Assembly (NCBI GenBank): GCA_014904985.1 | Contig: MU128997.1 | Span: 167,255-231,254, forward strand | Length of the DNA stretch: 64,000 nucleotides | Reading direction: 5' to 3' | Source of the DNA: Hydnum rufescens UP504 | Lineage: Eukaryota; Basidiomycota; Agaricomycetes; Cantharellales; Hydnaceae | Shown: one piece after another, positions 35,160-47,541 of the stretch | Layout: the number at the start of each line of letters is the position of its first letter | Numbering within the stretch: position 1 is the stretch's first letter | Translations under genes and position numbers: made by a program | Notes under the pieces: generated by a model | Databases searched by the model: none | Seen by the model: only the letters and a program-made list of their open reading frames with translations | What the model was told of the DNA's origin: nothing

Positions 35160-36800
35160 ATGGAGAATACAGCACACTCAGATGCATCTACCCCACCCCT
35201 GCACACCACTCAGCCCCCCCGAGATTTTGTCTCGGACCCACCACCACAACCAACCATGCAGGCCTATTCCCCTGCAACCAACGAGATCACACGCGGTGGA
35301 TCCAACCCCCTAAATGATCTGAAGCCTGATCGAGTACCCCCTGAACTGAAGAAAGTAGGCAGCGACTGGTGGGCGATTTTTAACCCCAATGTCCCTCGGG
35401 TGCTCGATGTTAATCTCAATCTCACCTTGATACACGAGAGGTCTGTGGATCTGTTCTTCTCGCATTTTCCCCCATATTTTCAATCAAGACTAATGATTTT
35501 CATGTTAGTGTGGTCTGCTGTGTGCGCTTCTCTCCAGATGGCAAGTATCTCGCAACAGGCGCCAAACGGACCACACAAATATACGATGTCAAGACTGGAG
35601 CCATAAGATGGTAATATTCCCCTCTCCCAGCAGTTCTTTCTTATTACTTCTTCTCATATCCCGGGTTCAGCGTTCTCGAAGATGAGGGCGCTTCCAAGAC
35701 TGATGATCTCTACATTCGGAGCGTCTGTTTCAGCCCTGATGGGAAGTACCTTGCAACCGCCCTTGAGGATAAGAAAATCCGAGTGCGTTACAGTACCTCT
35801 GAAAAACGATACTCACGTGGGACGCCGTTATTCACCTGTGGATCATGCAGGTATGGGACATCGCGAAACGCGAGATTCGGATTGCGTTTGAGGGGCATAC
35901 GGATGATATTTACTCTCTCGACTTTTCGCGTGATGGCAAGTTCATTGTCTCCGGGTCTGCCGATCGGACTGCGCGGATATGGGACGTGGCCACTGGAACG
36001 TGCAAGACCCTGGCGATTACGGAGCCTGAAACTACCGATGCTTGTCTGACCTCGGTTGCTATATCACCCGATGGACGCTTCGTTGCCGCTGGTAGTCTGG
36101 ACATGCTCGTGCGGATCTGGGATATAGCGTCTGGAGCACTCGTCGAACGACTCAAAGGACACAAGGATAGTGTTTACTCGGTTGCATTCCATCCTGATGG
36201 GCGAGGCCTCGTCAGTGGCAGCCTCGACAAGAGTCTCAAGTATTGGGATATCACATCAGTCCTTAAGGAACGTGCCAAAACCCGGCAGCTACGCAAACCG
36301 TCGTTGGCCTCAGCGAGAGCTCAACGGTTGCGAGCAATTCGGTACCCATAGTCGGTGCCGAGGAAGGCGGAGAGATGGGTAGCACATGTGCTGTTGCATT
36401 TACGGGGCATACGGTGGGCTCTTTTTCCATATCTTTTCCGTGCACGCATGCTGATTCCTTTATATTAGGACTATGTATTGACAGTGGCTGTGTCGCCTGA
36501 TGGCGCATGGGTGGCCTCGGGATCCAAAGATACAGGCGTTCAGTTCTGGAACCCGGCTGATGCACAGGCTCAAGTGATTTTACACGGCCATAAAAATTCA
36601 GGTACGAGGACTCGCCGCTTGCGTTCATCTCCAATGCAGGAATTCGATTCGACTCCAATCTTCCCCTGTTAGTCATCTCGATCGATCTCAGTCCTACAGG
36701 TGGAGTGCTAGCTTCCGGCAGCGGGGATTGGTTCGTGCGCGTGTGTATGTATATCATCCTTGGGCCCGCGTATTCTCGCTCATCTCATCCGTGTTGCCGA
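35160..36800 (+). CDS. Tup1-like WD40 transcriptional co-repressor lacking the N-terminal domain
   Basis: Tup1 acts with Cyc8/Ssn6 as a general repressor. Exons: 35160-35440, 35509-35610, 35671-35782, 35851 to about 36417, about 36471-36601 and about 36670 onward. The first exon matches the Tup1 segment just before the propeller ([33 protein letters not shown]). Repeats follow: [113 protein letters not shown] and [18 protein letters not shown]: seven blades. The N-terminal tetramerisation/Cyc8-binding helix is absent from the 1.2 kb upstream. A CCC run at 36281-36283 needs one more C to join blade six to blade seven. The C-terminus after GSGDWFVRV is unclear. Either a truncated paralogue or an incomplete locus. 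Confidence 0.8.
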
Positions 36801-38157
36801 TTTATCCAAGGGTCCTACACGACGATAAATCAGTCGTGACGGTTAATGAGTCTGCAGCCGCTGTTTTACACTATTAGCTGCTGTACTATGCTGGCATATT
36901 CAGGTTGCTCACTTAAAGTTTCATTTCATACGGAATGCGTCAAATATTACATGTGTAGCTTGACTGTGTGAGATGCACATGTGCGATCCCTTTTCATTAC
37001 ACCATCAAAAATATTTCCACTTCGCGCAGAGCGTTCATGCTAATTTTAATGGAGAAATTCAACTAGCTAGCTCCACGAGGACTCTGCGAGGGTGTCCAGG
37101 GTCCACCATACAACTCAATAAGTCGCGTGCTTCACGGAGGTTGCCGGCCTTAAATGTACAGTTTTCTTCACCTTGAAAAACATGTCCGGAAACAGTTGTA
37201 AATGGCCGATTTGGACCCACAAATCCAGGACATGCGTTCCTACTGCAAGTCCTCGACAGAATGGACACCTTCGTGGCTGCGTGTAATACGAAGAAATCTC
37301 AGGGTGCTTCCTGCTACGTGCCTACTCACCCCTGAATGTGTCTGTTGCGGCTGTGGTGCGAAGGAGAGCGGAATATGCCGATATTTGTTGATCCAGACAT
37401 TCGCTTCAGAGCTCACCTGTCACTGACTCAACTATAGGGGAGGATTCTGCCTCATGTGGGGGACCTTGCCTGATTTCATGAGAGAATGAGATCTGAAGCC
37501 TTTAGTATCTACTCAACCCCGAGTTCATATCAGAATCTCTTAAAACAACGTGTGTTATGCATGAAGAGCGAGTCGAAGGCGATGTACGTGGCCGATCCCT
37601 GGCAATAGCGCAAGGATCCTCGTTTTCGCTTTATTCCCATCCTCTTGCGAGAACTGCCAGACGTCCAAAATGCTCCCCGACAGGTCCGGCGGTGAGTTTC
37701 CTCGAAGAGATCCGCCAAACTTCATTTTCAGACTCATGTGGTTCTCTTGTTCGGAAATTGATTACTATACAATAATGGAAGACTTAGCCGAAGCAGCACG
37801 GCAGCGCGTAAGACCGTACAGACGTAAGACTATTGTTGTGGGTGGGTGATTCTCCCTCTTTCCTATCTACTTTGAGCCCCGGGCTCATCCAGGCCCAATG
37901 ATTAGGCCCTTACTACAAAACAATTGCGGCAATAGAGCATGAGGCATCGAAGAGGTGGCCGAGAGCTCTAATCGGAAGCGGAGACACATATCTTAGGTCA
38001 TCACGCCAGGGCAATTCATTTCAAATAATGAACTAGTCTGGAAGGTTCACAGCTTCCAGGGGGCCGATTTTCATAATAGCCATGGCCTCTTTAGGATAAG
38101 CCCCACGGCCTCCAGTGCTTCCGGATCTCTTCCTCCTCCCCTTGCGTCAATACTGGG
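36801..38157. other. Intergenic 1.35 kb, possible coding remnant
   Basis: No gene is supported. Around 37560-37780 (+) a frame reads KDPRFRFIPILLRELPDV in one piece with a stop just upstream; it looks protein-like but I do not recognise it and cannot give exon borders. The rest shows nothing. Confidence 0.35.
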
Positions 38158-39577
38158 ATGCTTCTGGCCCTGTACATCGGTGGCTTGGCGGCACTCTTGC
38201 GTGCCCACCGCTGTGTGGCCCAGTATACCTGCCACATATCTCCCTAGCACCGCCCCTAATCAGACTGAGGGTGGGCAGACTGGGACCAATAGCTGTGGTA
38301 CGACCTCGAGCCAGACCTCATTGTGCCAGAATGTCTACAGTATGCACATTTTATTTATGACACCTGTCATCTGTTGAGCTCAGCTTTCTGCTGCTTTAGT
38401 TAATTCTGCCAGCGACTTCTGCGTGTGGGGGCCTCCGAAGCCAGGTCCGGGCTCCGATGTTGGAGATAGCGAGGTCAATTTTGGCAGAACTACAGTATCC
38501 TCGAGAGCTCTGGTGACACTCGTTCTCTTCTAGGCAATCGTGGTCGCCTACTGCACCAAATCCGGGTATGGGACGCGATTGATTCCCGATGGAACACTCC
38601 AGGGGGTTCATTTCGTTCAGACCCCCGACTATGTGAGTGGCCCGAGTCTCGATTCCATCGACACACGGATGTTCATATTCAGCGTAGGTGCAAGTGACAG
38701 GAGTGGGCGACTTCACCAAAATTAATATCCCAGCTGGCGACGCTGGAGGTGCGTCGATAATCTTCCCCCATGAAACTCCCCTCTGACCGACTTGTTCGAT
38801 CCGATCCATGCAGGCGAATTGGACCCCCATGGTGCCACTGGTTCCGGGAACCCGGTCGGAGGACTAGTATTTTCATCGGCTTTTGGTCCTTTGCAACAAC
38901 TTCACGAATGGACGGTATGCTATTCTGCCGTTCAATGGCAAGTTAGGCTCTCATGTATTTGAACCAGAACTTTATAGCCTATAACGAATTCTGTATCCGA
39001 GGGTGTAAAGATGGTAACACAAAGTAATGCGGCAGCGCTATGTAATCATATATACGATGTTTTGGGTAAGTACTATTCCTTCTACGTTTTCCCCGCTGAA
39101 CTGAGGCGTCCCCAAGGATGTGATTGGAACATGCCTGGTAATTACAGTCCCGATGTCTTTGAGAATTGTCTGGGTGCCTCGGGCGAAGTAAGTCCCTCTG
39201 GGCTCTCATCGTGCTCCTTGTCCTCCAGATTAACCAATATTTACCTCCTAGCCTATGGGTGTATACGGGGGATCCACCTTTCACCAAGGAGACGGTGCCA
39301 CCCCACCACCACACCCTGCTCCTCCCTCGTCGTCATGCACTCCAATCAGCTCAGTGTCCAACGGCGTCGTGGGGTCCTCCGTGTCGGGGAATGCCACTAG
39401 CACCATCACGACTAAGGCCACAAGCACACCTTCGGGCTTCTCGACCTCAAAGACTGGTAGTGGCTCTTCGTCAACCGCTCTCCGACCAGCCGCAGCGGCG
39501 CCCAGTCCCGCTTCATCACGCCCACCGGGCTATGGCCCGCATTGGCGTGTTTGGCAGCCGCTGTGGCATGGTCGTGA
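38158..39577 (+). CDS. Secreted macrofage-activating-glycoprotein-like protein, GPI tail predicted
   Basis: Resembles the secreted glycoproteins annotated as macrofage activating glycoprotein in mushroom fungi; biological role unknown. Readable exons: GGQTGTNSCGTTSSQTSLCQ, DDFCLWAPPKPGPGSDVGD, VAYCTKSGYGTRLIPDGTLQ, HFVQTPDYVQVTGVGDFT (across introns), GELDPHGATGSGNPVGGLVF, LHEWTNFIAYNEFCIRGC, NAAALCNHIYDVLGCDWNMP and GNYSPDVFENCLG. The C-terminal third is Ser/Thr-rich, as for an O-glycosylated stalk. A hydrophobic tail (TGLWPALACLAAAVAWS, stop 39577) suits a GPI signal, but it is reached only if one C is added at 39482-39483. The start is uncertain: the ATG at 38158 gives a signal-like MLLALYIGGLAALL in a frame one base off from the mature part, so an intron or indel is missing from the model. 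Confidence 0.7.
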
Positions 39578-39960
39578 CGTGAAAGACATCTGGAGGTCAT
39601 TATTCCATACACAGTCAGTACGCTCGAACTTTACTAGGACTGATGTGTTATTGGTTTTGAAGTTCATCGATACCCCTTGTTATGACGCTTGTTCGTTTTC
39701 TCCAATGGACTTTGGACTTTGCAACCTTTCATAGTTTATTTATGCCCTCCCCCCTGTCCCTTTAACGTGCTTGTATGGATATGTAGCACTACATCATTCC
39801 CCTTTTTGGACTTCATTTTTCCACGTTACAGCGGACAATGCAGATCTGCATATACAGGACGCACGCACGAAGATTACATTTCTCGTCTCGAATTATATTA
39901 GGTGATTTAAGGGAGGGGATAACAACAGGTATGGTACATATGTCACTTCTCCCTGTGCCT
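39578..39960. other. Convergent 3' region
   Basis: About 380 nt between the glycoprotein gene (+) and the DUF6535 gene (-). Probably UTRs; nothing else seen. Confidence 0.45.
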
Positions 39961-41556
39961 TCATGCGTTGGGTCTCCCGATAGGGGTAGAGTTGATTACT
40001 TTCTCCAACTCCTCTTCGGCCCACGCGGCCACATCACCATCCCGAGTGATTCTCTTCAGCGTGTGGAGGCAATCCTTGTCCAGTTGATTTGCATGCAGCT
40101 CGACCTCTTCTTTTTCGTTCTCCTGTAATGATCCATGGACCTGGGCTGCTTGGCGGAAGCCGCTTCTCAGGCGCTTCATAATGCTGGTATCCGTGTCAAA
40201 GTCAAGCTTGGGGACAAACATGAGGACGAGGGCATGGTGCCAGTTCGTGATGAGATGAGTGAAGGGAGTCTTGTAAGGGCATGCCGGATCGTATGATGGG
40301 ATGATCGCCGATATGGTGTAGAAGGAGAAGGCCAAGGCGACGATGACGAGCAAGACGATAGCGGTACCGTGATCGAGAGACCACTCGTAGTCGATGAGCC
40401 CAATGGCAAAGATGAGTAAGCCGAGATGGAGCACGATGGGCAGGCCGCCAACGATGTCTTGCACCTTCCATCGTCCCAGTCCATTAATGCGGTACTGGCG
40501 AAGACGCACTTCGTCGCGCAGGCGCTCGACAGAGGTGTGGAGCGGGTCGAAACTCATCTGGGAACTGACGCCCGAGGTGTACTCTGTAATCCATTGCTTG
40601 GCGATCATTGCGAAAATAGCGGATGAAATGGTGAGCGCGAGAGACGCGAACCAGAGTCGGTTTACGCGCTTCGCGACGGCTGTGGGCTTGAATGGCGGTA
40701 GGGTCACCACGGCATCCGAAAGACCGAGGGCTGACGTGTTCGTCGTTCCTGTGTTCTGTGCAATTTGCGCAAGCAGGATTGCGGCGGTCCGAGAGAGGTC
40801 CTCCTTTAACAATCTGTTGACCTCGATCAAGAACGCGGTGAGGATCCCAGCGAACAATGCAGCCTATGTTGTAGAGATGGGGGCATATCAGTACGGCGGG
40901 GGAAAGGGGGGGCGACAACCTCGACATGAGTGAGAGATCCCAAACACATACGAAAATGAGCAATACATCCATCGATCGCTGCCACTCGTTGATGAGCTCG
41001 TCGTCATGCCACTTGAACTGGTCGATGACTGCCTCCCAAATAGTCTGGGTGTCCGCACCCTTGGTCCGGGAGGGGTTTTCTCGAGTCTTCTCGGCCTCAG
41101 ATTTATGCGGACGAGCATCCCCGAAAAACTGGCCCGTGATCCCTGGCGCCGACCGCGGTGGTCCCCTGTCCCTCGGACGATTATGCACGAGAGAAGGAGT
41201 AGAGCGAGATTCAAGTCCAGCGGCAGGGGCGACGCGTTGACCTTGGGTTGAAATCTGCCAAACAAAAAATAGGGGGAGTTTAGACGTTGTGTGGGGGGGG
41301 TGCGATTCTGGTTTCGCGATGAACACGCACCGGTGACACAGGCGACTCGGGGTACTGACTCCCTGTGAGGGTGCCATCTAGTGGTTGCGGCGGAGCAGAG
41401 TCTGCAGTTCCATCCTACCATCATAAGATACCCATAGCATCAGGGAAGTATTGAGCAAACGAGAAAGCGGGGGGACTGCTGGGGATACGTACTCGGGCGG
41501 TATTCCGGACGCTGGGAAATGATTGGGAGGAATTTCTGTACGCTGCCCTTCAGCCA
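39961..41556 (-). CDS. DUF6535 domain membrane protein
   Basis: Member of a large, uncharacterised family of Agaricomycete membrane proteins. The start is ATG at 41556 (MAEGQRTEIPPNH). A disordered N-terminus over two or three exons leads to IWEAVIDQFKWHDDELINEW and QRSMDVLLIF, the DUF6535 entry, then across an intron to FAGILTAFLIEVNRLLKEDL, NRLWFASLALTISSAIFAML-like helix (with AMIAKQWITEYTSG) and two more helices (IVLHLGLLIFAIGLIDYEW, IVLLVIVALAFSFYTISAI). The C-terminus is soluble (KDCLHTLKRITRDGDVAAW), ending at 39961. About four transmembrane helices in total. Frames and splice sites agree; no damage is apparent. Function of the family is unknown. Confidence 0.8.
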
Positions 41557-42704
41557 TCGTGAAACCGCTCTGGTTGGGAGTACAAAACAAAACAACCCAC
41601 AATAAAAGTGTTGTCAACTTTCAAGAGGGGCGGATACACGATTGAATTGCTTGCAATGCAATTTCACCAAGGCTTTCCCAAGCAAATCATTACGTCTGTT
41701 CCGTCGTTTTGGGCGCTAAACATGTTCCCTCAAGTTGGAGAGACCCCCTTCTACCGGCCCTTCAACCCTTGGGGACAGCGTGTGTTCCTTTCGCCCGAGT
41801 ACAAATCCTCCTATTTCTTTCAGGACCACGTACGCCATGAAAGTCTGCGACGGATACGAATGTACGAACAATTCATCGAACCTGCGGCTGAGAACCCGAC
41901 TTGCACAGCAAAATTCCATTACTGTACGATCGAGCTCAGATGCCAAGGCAATTGTGCTGGGCCTCGCGACACAAAGATTTTGGTACCTTCACATTGCACC
42001 GCTGTGCGGTGGCAGTAATGTACGGTTTCGACGATGCGAGGCGTTTGCAAATTATTGGGTAAGCTTAGCACCCACCCGTTATCGAGTTGCTATTTCCTCC
42101 TGTTGGAGATGCTTATATTATTAGGCCAGACCGCTAGCCGCAGCGTAGCGTAGCGAGTCCCCCGATCTCAAACCTTGAAAGATGAAAAAATACATGTACT
42201 ACTGTAAGCCTCACCTGTGGGGGTACAGGAGTCCGCGTTGATACAGGAGTCCGCGTTGATGGAGGGATGGGGACCCCTATCACGCCCCCTATGCACGGCA
42301 GGACATTCCGAGTTCCTTTGAATTTTACTGATCATGCACCTCTTGCATCACACACTCCGCTTCGTCTGGGGTCGTGGGGGTGTCGGGCGGGTCGCTCCGA
42401 CCGTGCGGAACACGATGAATTTCCGCTGTGACGTGACATCACAAAACTGTTGGTGCTGAAGCACGCATACCTCTCCTTCCCACTCTATCCATGTTGACAG
42501 AGTCAAAGGTAATTTCAGCTATATCCTAATCGATTGTGACGGAAGAGGTAGAAAGGCTCGGGCACACTTAACGCCCGCCGATTACAATCTGGAAGAACGT
42601 ACATTCGTAGCGTGTTCATACAGAAAGGTACAAGTATTTTGTACATCGAGCCCCGGGGGTACTCGTGGAAGTATTGGAGCAGGATACTGACGAACCATCG
42701 TTCC
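41557..42704. other. Intergenic 1.15 kb with short duplication
   Basis: Between the DUF6535 start and the 3' end of the lactate monooxygenase-like gene. One open frame of 136 codons at 41608-42018 (+) has no family resemblance and I leave it out. An 18-bp unit (ACAGGAGTCCGCGTTGAT) is repeated in tandem at 42225-42260. Confidence 0.45.
42225..42260. repeat. 18-bp tandem duplication
   Basis: Two perfect adjacent copies of ACAGGAGTCCGCGTTGAT in an intergenic region. Confidence 0.9.
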
Positions 42705-44437
42705 TCATGTTTTGCGAATCATGTTGCTGGCCAAAGTGGACCGGACGTCATCTAGGCTCTTATATCCAGAGAGACCCATCGAAAGGGACAGATCGGCAAG
42801 CAGGTACTTCACTACAGCCTCCACTCCAGCCTCGCCGTCCAGAGCCAATCCGTACACGTATGGGACGACCAACTGCCCAACGTTTTCGACCATCAGATTC
42901 AGGTGTATTCGAACCGAAATAATGAAGGGATAACCCACTGAGTACAGCCTGAGCCCCGAGTGCCACCGCTTTCAGGATGTCGGGTCCAGTGCGAATCCCG
43001 GAGTCAAAAAGGATGGTGAATTTCCCAGAAGCCTGAGCCTCTCGCACACGAGTGGATCGCATGACGAGTTCAAGCGCATCCAGGGAACCAATTGCTCCGT
43101 CGACCTGTCGGCCGCCTAGGTAATCGCTCGTGAGATTCACGTAGCAAGGACTAACTATGTATAAAGACTGTCTGACCATGGTTAGAGACGACTATGCCAT
43201 CGGCACCGACGTCGATTGCCCTCTCCGCATCCTCAGCGCTCTGTATCCTGATTGATGAGTTTCAAGACAGCCATCTTTAACACGCGACTCCTTGGATATG
43301 GCCGAAGAAACTCGGCAACGAACCCTTTGAATATCAAAGGCCCATGCCAATTGTTCCTTATCAAAGGGACATCATCCCAGGAGCGATACGTGCCCGAGCT
43401 CATTTCCGCAATCCAGCTGAACGCCAGCACCTTTCTAGCTCGAAGCGCATCGTCAAAGGCCGGAGGATTATCGGATTGACCGCCCGGATTCTCCAGGTCT
43501 TCGGGTTCATAAGGGAATGCTGGACGTTCGTGGACAATAGGCAGACCATGCCTGGCCATGAAGACCGGATCAGAAAAACCAACTTGACTGCCCACTCCAT
43601 GAATAAATGGGAGATAGCCAAACTTCAAGTCTTCCGGACGCCAGCCGATCTGCATCGTATCAAGAGTCACGACCAGGGCTGAATAACCATTATCGGCAGC
43701 ACGCTTAAGGAGGGAAAGCGTGATGTCATCGGATCTCGGCCTGCGTGGCCGTGTTAGGAAAAGCGAGAAGCGCTAGAGCAGTATCTTGATGGAGGGACGA
43801 TGCATACCAGTAGAGCTGGAACCAACGAGGTCCATTAGCACTTGCTGTGGCTACATCTTCAATCGATCGAGAGCCTGCAGTACTGAGAGTGAAGGGCACG
43901 TTCAGCTTCGCAGCTGCACGCGCAGTAGGCGAGCTCTGCGTCTGCGTGGACAATTCCCTGAACTCCCACAGGGCCAAGAATGAGTGGAGACGGATACGTG
44001 ACCCCGAAGATGGTTGTCTTTAGAATTAACGGAGACAGGGATTAGTGCAGACCAGCAGTAGAGACGAGAACGTACTGCAAGGTCCCGATGCGTTGCATTC
44101 ACGAGCATACGAGGGATTATTTGCCATTTCTCGAACGCAGCTCGATTCGCTTTGTGTGTGAGACCCTTTCCAGCAGAGCCCGAGACATACGTGAATGCTG
44201 CATAGCCTGGGAAGGAAACAGCATCTAAGACACCCCCCCAAAATGAAAGCAAATGGTCGAACTTGAATATAACTTGCGCTGAGCGAGTTCTTCGATCTCA
44301 TCGAGATCTACCGTAGAGAGCCGGGGTCTTCCATGGACCAAATATATAGCAAGATGTTGAGAGAACAGGTCCTTGTCGAAGCGTCCAAGATGCTCGTTGT
44401 AAGCTGCTATAGCCCTTTCTTCTTGCGTCGATGCCAT
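42705..44437 (-). CDS. FMN-dependent alpha-hydroxy acid dehydrogenase, lactate 2-monooxygenase-like
   Basis: Flavoenzyme of the glycolate oxidase/lactate oxidase family, predicted to oxidise a 2-hydroxy acid. The start is ATG at 44437 (MASTQEERAIAAYNEHLGRF). Motifs: AFTYVSGSAGKG, NRAAFEKWQIIPRML, AAAKLNVPFTLSTAGSRSIE, PRWFQLYWYASS, VTLDTMQIGWRPEDL, GFSDPVFM, ADGIVVSNHGGRQVDGAIGS (the catalytic His and Arg of the family, split by an intron), GKFTILFDSGIRTGPDI and YVYGLALDGEAGVEAVVKYL. The long insertion typical of lactate monooxygenases (FAFPYEPEDLENPGG-like region) is present, which favours that subgroup over glycolate oxidase. At about 42861 one extra base separates the conserved GRP from YVYG, so the frame is broken there. 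The C-terminus MIRKT is not a peroxisomal signal. Confidence 0.85.
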
Positions 44438-45312
44438 GCTATAATCCGAAATACGAGCAGGGTCGTTCTGCTCGCAAACGGTCTCGCAAACGGGTCTCGC
44501 AAACTGGCTGTGTTATTAGCCGTATTCCGCGATCGTCGTGAGACTCGATTCCGGGGCCCCCCGACAATTCAAATGGTCTCCGCGGACTACTAAGCGGCTG
44601 GTTCAACTGATTTGAGCCAACTCATGAGCCGCTTTTTCATCTATGGTACATTGGGGCTTTGTTCCACTGCAAGATGAAAGAGAATGCAAGAATGCATTCA
44701 AATGATAGAAGTCGATAAGTTTTGAGGCAAATAGTGATGTGATGACAGCACCACAAGTTCTCTTTTTAGAAGTCGAAATGCTCGCTGAGAGACTGTCACG
44801 ATCTACACAGTCGAGTCGCAACACTACTGGAGAATAATCGTCATGAAATTTTCTACCGTGTACTATACGTATACCCTGCCTGTATCCAACGCCCTATTGC
44901 AGTGTGAGCAGCGAGTGGCGACACTACACGGACTGCATGTCCCACAGCTAATTATCCAGATTTACACGAGCTATAAATTGATGACCTCCAAGGCTAACTT
45001 CCTTGCTATTTTTTTGACTAGCTTCATATTGTCAGTCAGCTTAGAGTACTTCCAGTCGCACAGAGTACAGTACTCTACCTTTACCCGCTCTCATCGAGTA
45101 TCATCATCCAAGATGGCTCTGGCTCTCGGAGAGAGAACGGATTGAACTTTCAGGTGAATATGCTGACGTCGTACTGGCATTGAGGGCTGCAGCTTCTTAG
45201 GCTACAGTCCACTTCAACGAATTCGGTGGCTTGCATAATCCGGCTCCCCCGCCCATCCACGTTCGAAAGAATATGCCTTATATATAAATTCGCTGCCATC
45301 TTGCACTCCTTC
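44438..45312. other. Intergenic region between divergent genes
   Basis: About 875 nt. Contains three copies of CTCGCAAAC at 44471-44505 separated by 3-4 nt. Short frames only. It should include promoters for the lactate monooxygenase-like gene (-) and the phosphatase gene (+). Confidence 0.45.
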
Positions 45313-47134
45313 ATGATCAATTGGACAAAATGTTTCCCGGTCTTCGATGTTTCTGGAGGGTGCCACCTATTTTACATCTTAGCCATCTTCTCTGTTACCA
45401 CAAGGGCTGCACCTCAAAAGGTCTTCGTATCTGGCGGTCCTCATGTGGATAATAGTACTCTTGATATTGTTCCCCCATACATCGGCCATCATCTTGGACA
45501 AGAGTTCGTCGTGGACCATGATCGGCGACTGCCTTTTTCTCACGCTTCCGGACCTGAAATGTTAGCTCCCCTTATTTTCCCGCCGACAACTATATACGAG
45601 GCCCAGATGAATGCACCCTTCGCCAAGTCAACATGGTATGCCCTGATTTTCCTTGTGTTGAATGTGGTTACTTGACACCGTATGATTCTCCCAGATCTAT
45701 CGTCATGGTGCACGTTTTCCCACTGAAAGAGTAGGCCGCGAGCTGCAGCAGACTTTGGCGAAGCTCAAGGCTGCAGACAAATTCGCCTCACCAGACTTCG
45801 AGTTCCTCAGGAACTACACGTATAGTTTTGGAGAGTACACTCTTTTGCCATATGGCGCCAAAGAGTAAGTCCTGCCGTCCGTTCGAGCGAATCGAAGGGT
45901 TGTATTCAATTTATCCGTGGAAGGCATACACTCGCCGGCGCCGTGGCATTCGAAAGATATGGTCACCTTGTATTTAACAACACGACCCGTATACCTCCAT
46001 TTATCCGCGCGACGGATGCTAGCCGTGTAATGGATTCTGCTGGGAACTGGTCTGCTGGATTTATAGATGCTAGTCCCTCCACGATTGAATTTACCCCCCC
46101 ATTGATAATTCCACGAACGCCCGAGGTGCCAATATGTTACTGTCAATTGTCGATCAAATTGAGACTTAAATCACATCATAGTTCAACAACACCCTAGACA
46201 ATCATAATTGCCCTGCGATCACCAAGACTATTGCAGTCAAGGCCCAGGCTTCCTACTCCAGTACTTTTATACCGCCAATCACGTCTCGCCTCAATTCACT
46301 CGCACCAGGCGCCGCTCTAACAGATGTCGACACCGTCCATCTTTTCAGATTTTGTGCCTTTGATTCTGTTGTAATCGAGGCTACTAGCCCGTTCTGTAGG
46401 CTTTTTAGCAAGGACGAATTCAGAGCGTATGAGTATTATCAAGACCTAGGCAAATATTATTTTACGGGGTGAGGGAATGCCATTTTTCGTTTGGATATTT
46501 ACTCAAAGCCGTGACATCCTGAATGCGGACAGGTACGGGAACCCATTAGGCCCTGTGCAAGGTCATTCCCCTGAGTGTATACGCGATACGTTGTCTGATT
46601 TATCTCATCTCTTTGGGATCTCCAGGCATTGGCTACGTGAACGAACTGCTCGCCAGGCTGACATCGACACCCGTAAACACCTTGATCGATTCTAATATAA
46701 ATCGCACGCTCGATGGGTCTCATGCGACCTTCCCTCTCGATAGAACATTATATGTGGACTTCTCCCACGATAATCAGATTACAGCCATTGTCTCGGCGAT
46801 GGGCCTGCACAAACCTGGCGAGGACTTGCCTACGTCGCACCCGGTGAAGGATTCTCCATGGGTCTATAGCCGTATAGCCCCATTCGCCGGAAGACTCGTC
46901 GTGGAGAAATACTCTTGCCCGGGGAGTGTGCTCTCGACTGGTGATGGAAGAGATACATTAAAGGATGGGGAGTGGGTAAGGATATTGAACAGTGATGTTG
47001 TGCTACCTCAGCCAGGGTGTAGTCGCTGGTGGGCTGCCGCAGGTCTTTGTGAGCTTGGTGCATTTGTAGAAAGTCAGGCATTCTCAAGGAACACCGAAGC
47101 TGTTGATGCGTGGGCAAAATGCTTTGCGATGTGA
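45313..47134 (+). CDS. Secreted histidine acid phosphatase (phytase-like)
   Basis: Histidine phosphatase superfamily enzyme that releases phosphate from phytate or other esters outside the cell. The start is set at 45313, giving a hydrophobic leader (CHLFYILAIFSVTTRAAP) consistent with a signal peptide. The catalytic RHGARFPT motif is at about 45695, right after an intron, and the distal FSHDNQ (HD motif) is at about 46760. Between them: NTTRIPPFIRATDASRVMDS, NWSAGFIDASPS, VHLFRFCAFDSVV and GNPLGPVQGIGYVNELLARL (across an intron). The C-terminus GLCELGAFVESQAF ends at 47134. Several N-x-S/T sites (NNTT, NWSA, NINRT) fit glycosylation. Length about 470 residues, usual for the family. The alternative ATG at 45330 is out of frame. 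The neighbouring anion transporter may take up a product, but this is only adjacency. Confidence 0.87.
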
Positions 47135-47541
47135 TGTATATACCTCTAATAACGGCACCTCGAGAAATTGAGGCAGGCTGGGAGAGGGATCCTGCTATCC
47201 CCCATTAACGGGAAGGCCCATCGAGAGTGCTGACGTATGGAAGCGCTGATGTGACGGAAACTGCCGCAAATACCGGGCCGACTTTCACCGATAATCACAT
47301 CCAATCTCCAAGCCGATCGAGGATTCTCCCCGATTCGGGCCTCTGGATCGTGGAGTGAGTTCTCATCCCGTGGCAAATGCCGGAGAACCACCTGCGCGCA
47401 TGGAGCGATATCAATGGGATCACGCCAGCGCATGGAAAATTGGCGTCGGCGGCCACGGGATCCATTGATCCCATTCTAGATCTAGAGGTTTCCCCTTGTA
47501 GTAGCCGCTATTCCCTCAGCTCTGCCTCAGCCCTCCAAGGC
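47135..47541. other. Intergenic / 5' region of MFS gene
   Basis: About 400 nt between the phosphatase stop and the transporter start. The upstream part of the transporter frame stays open back to about 47377, so a longer N-terminus is possible. Confidence 0.4.

Noticed and set aside
41608..42018. 136-codon frame on the plus strand
   Set aside because: No recognised domain, no splice partners and composition unlike the neighbouring genes.
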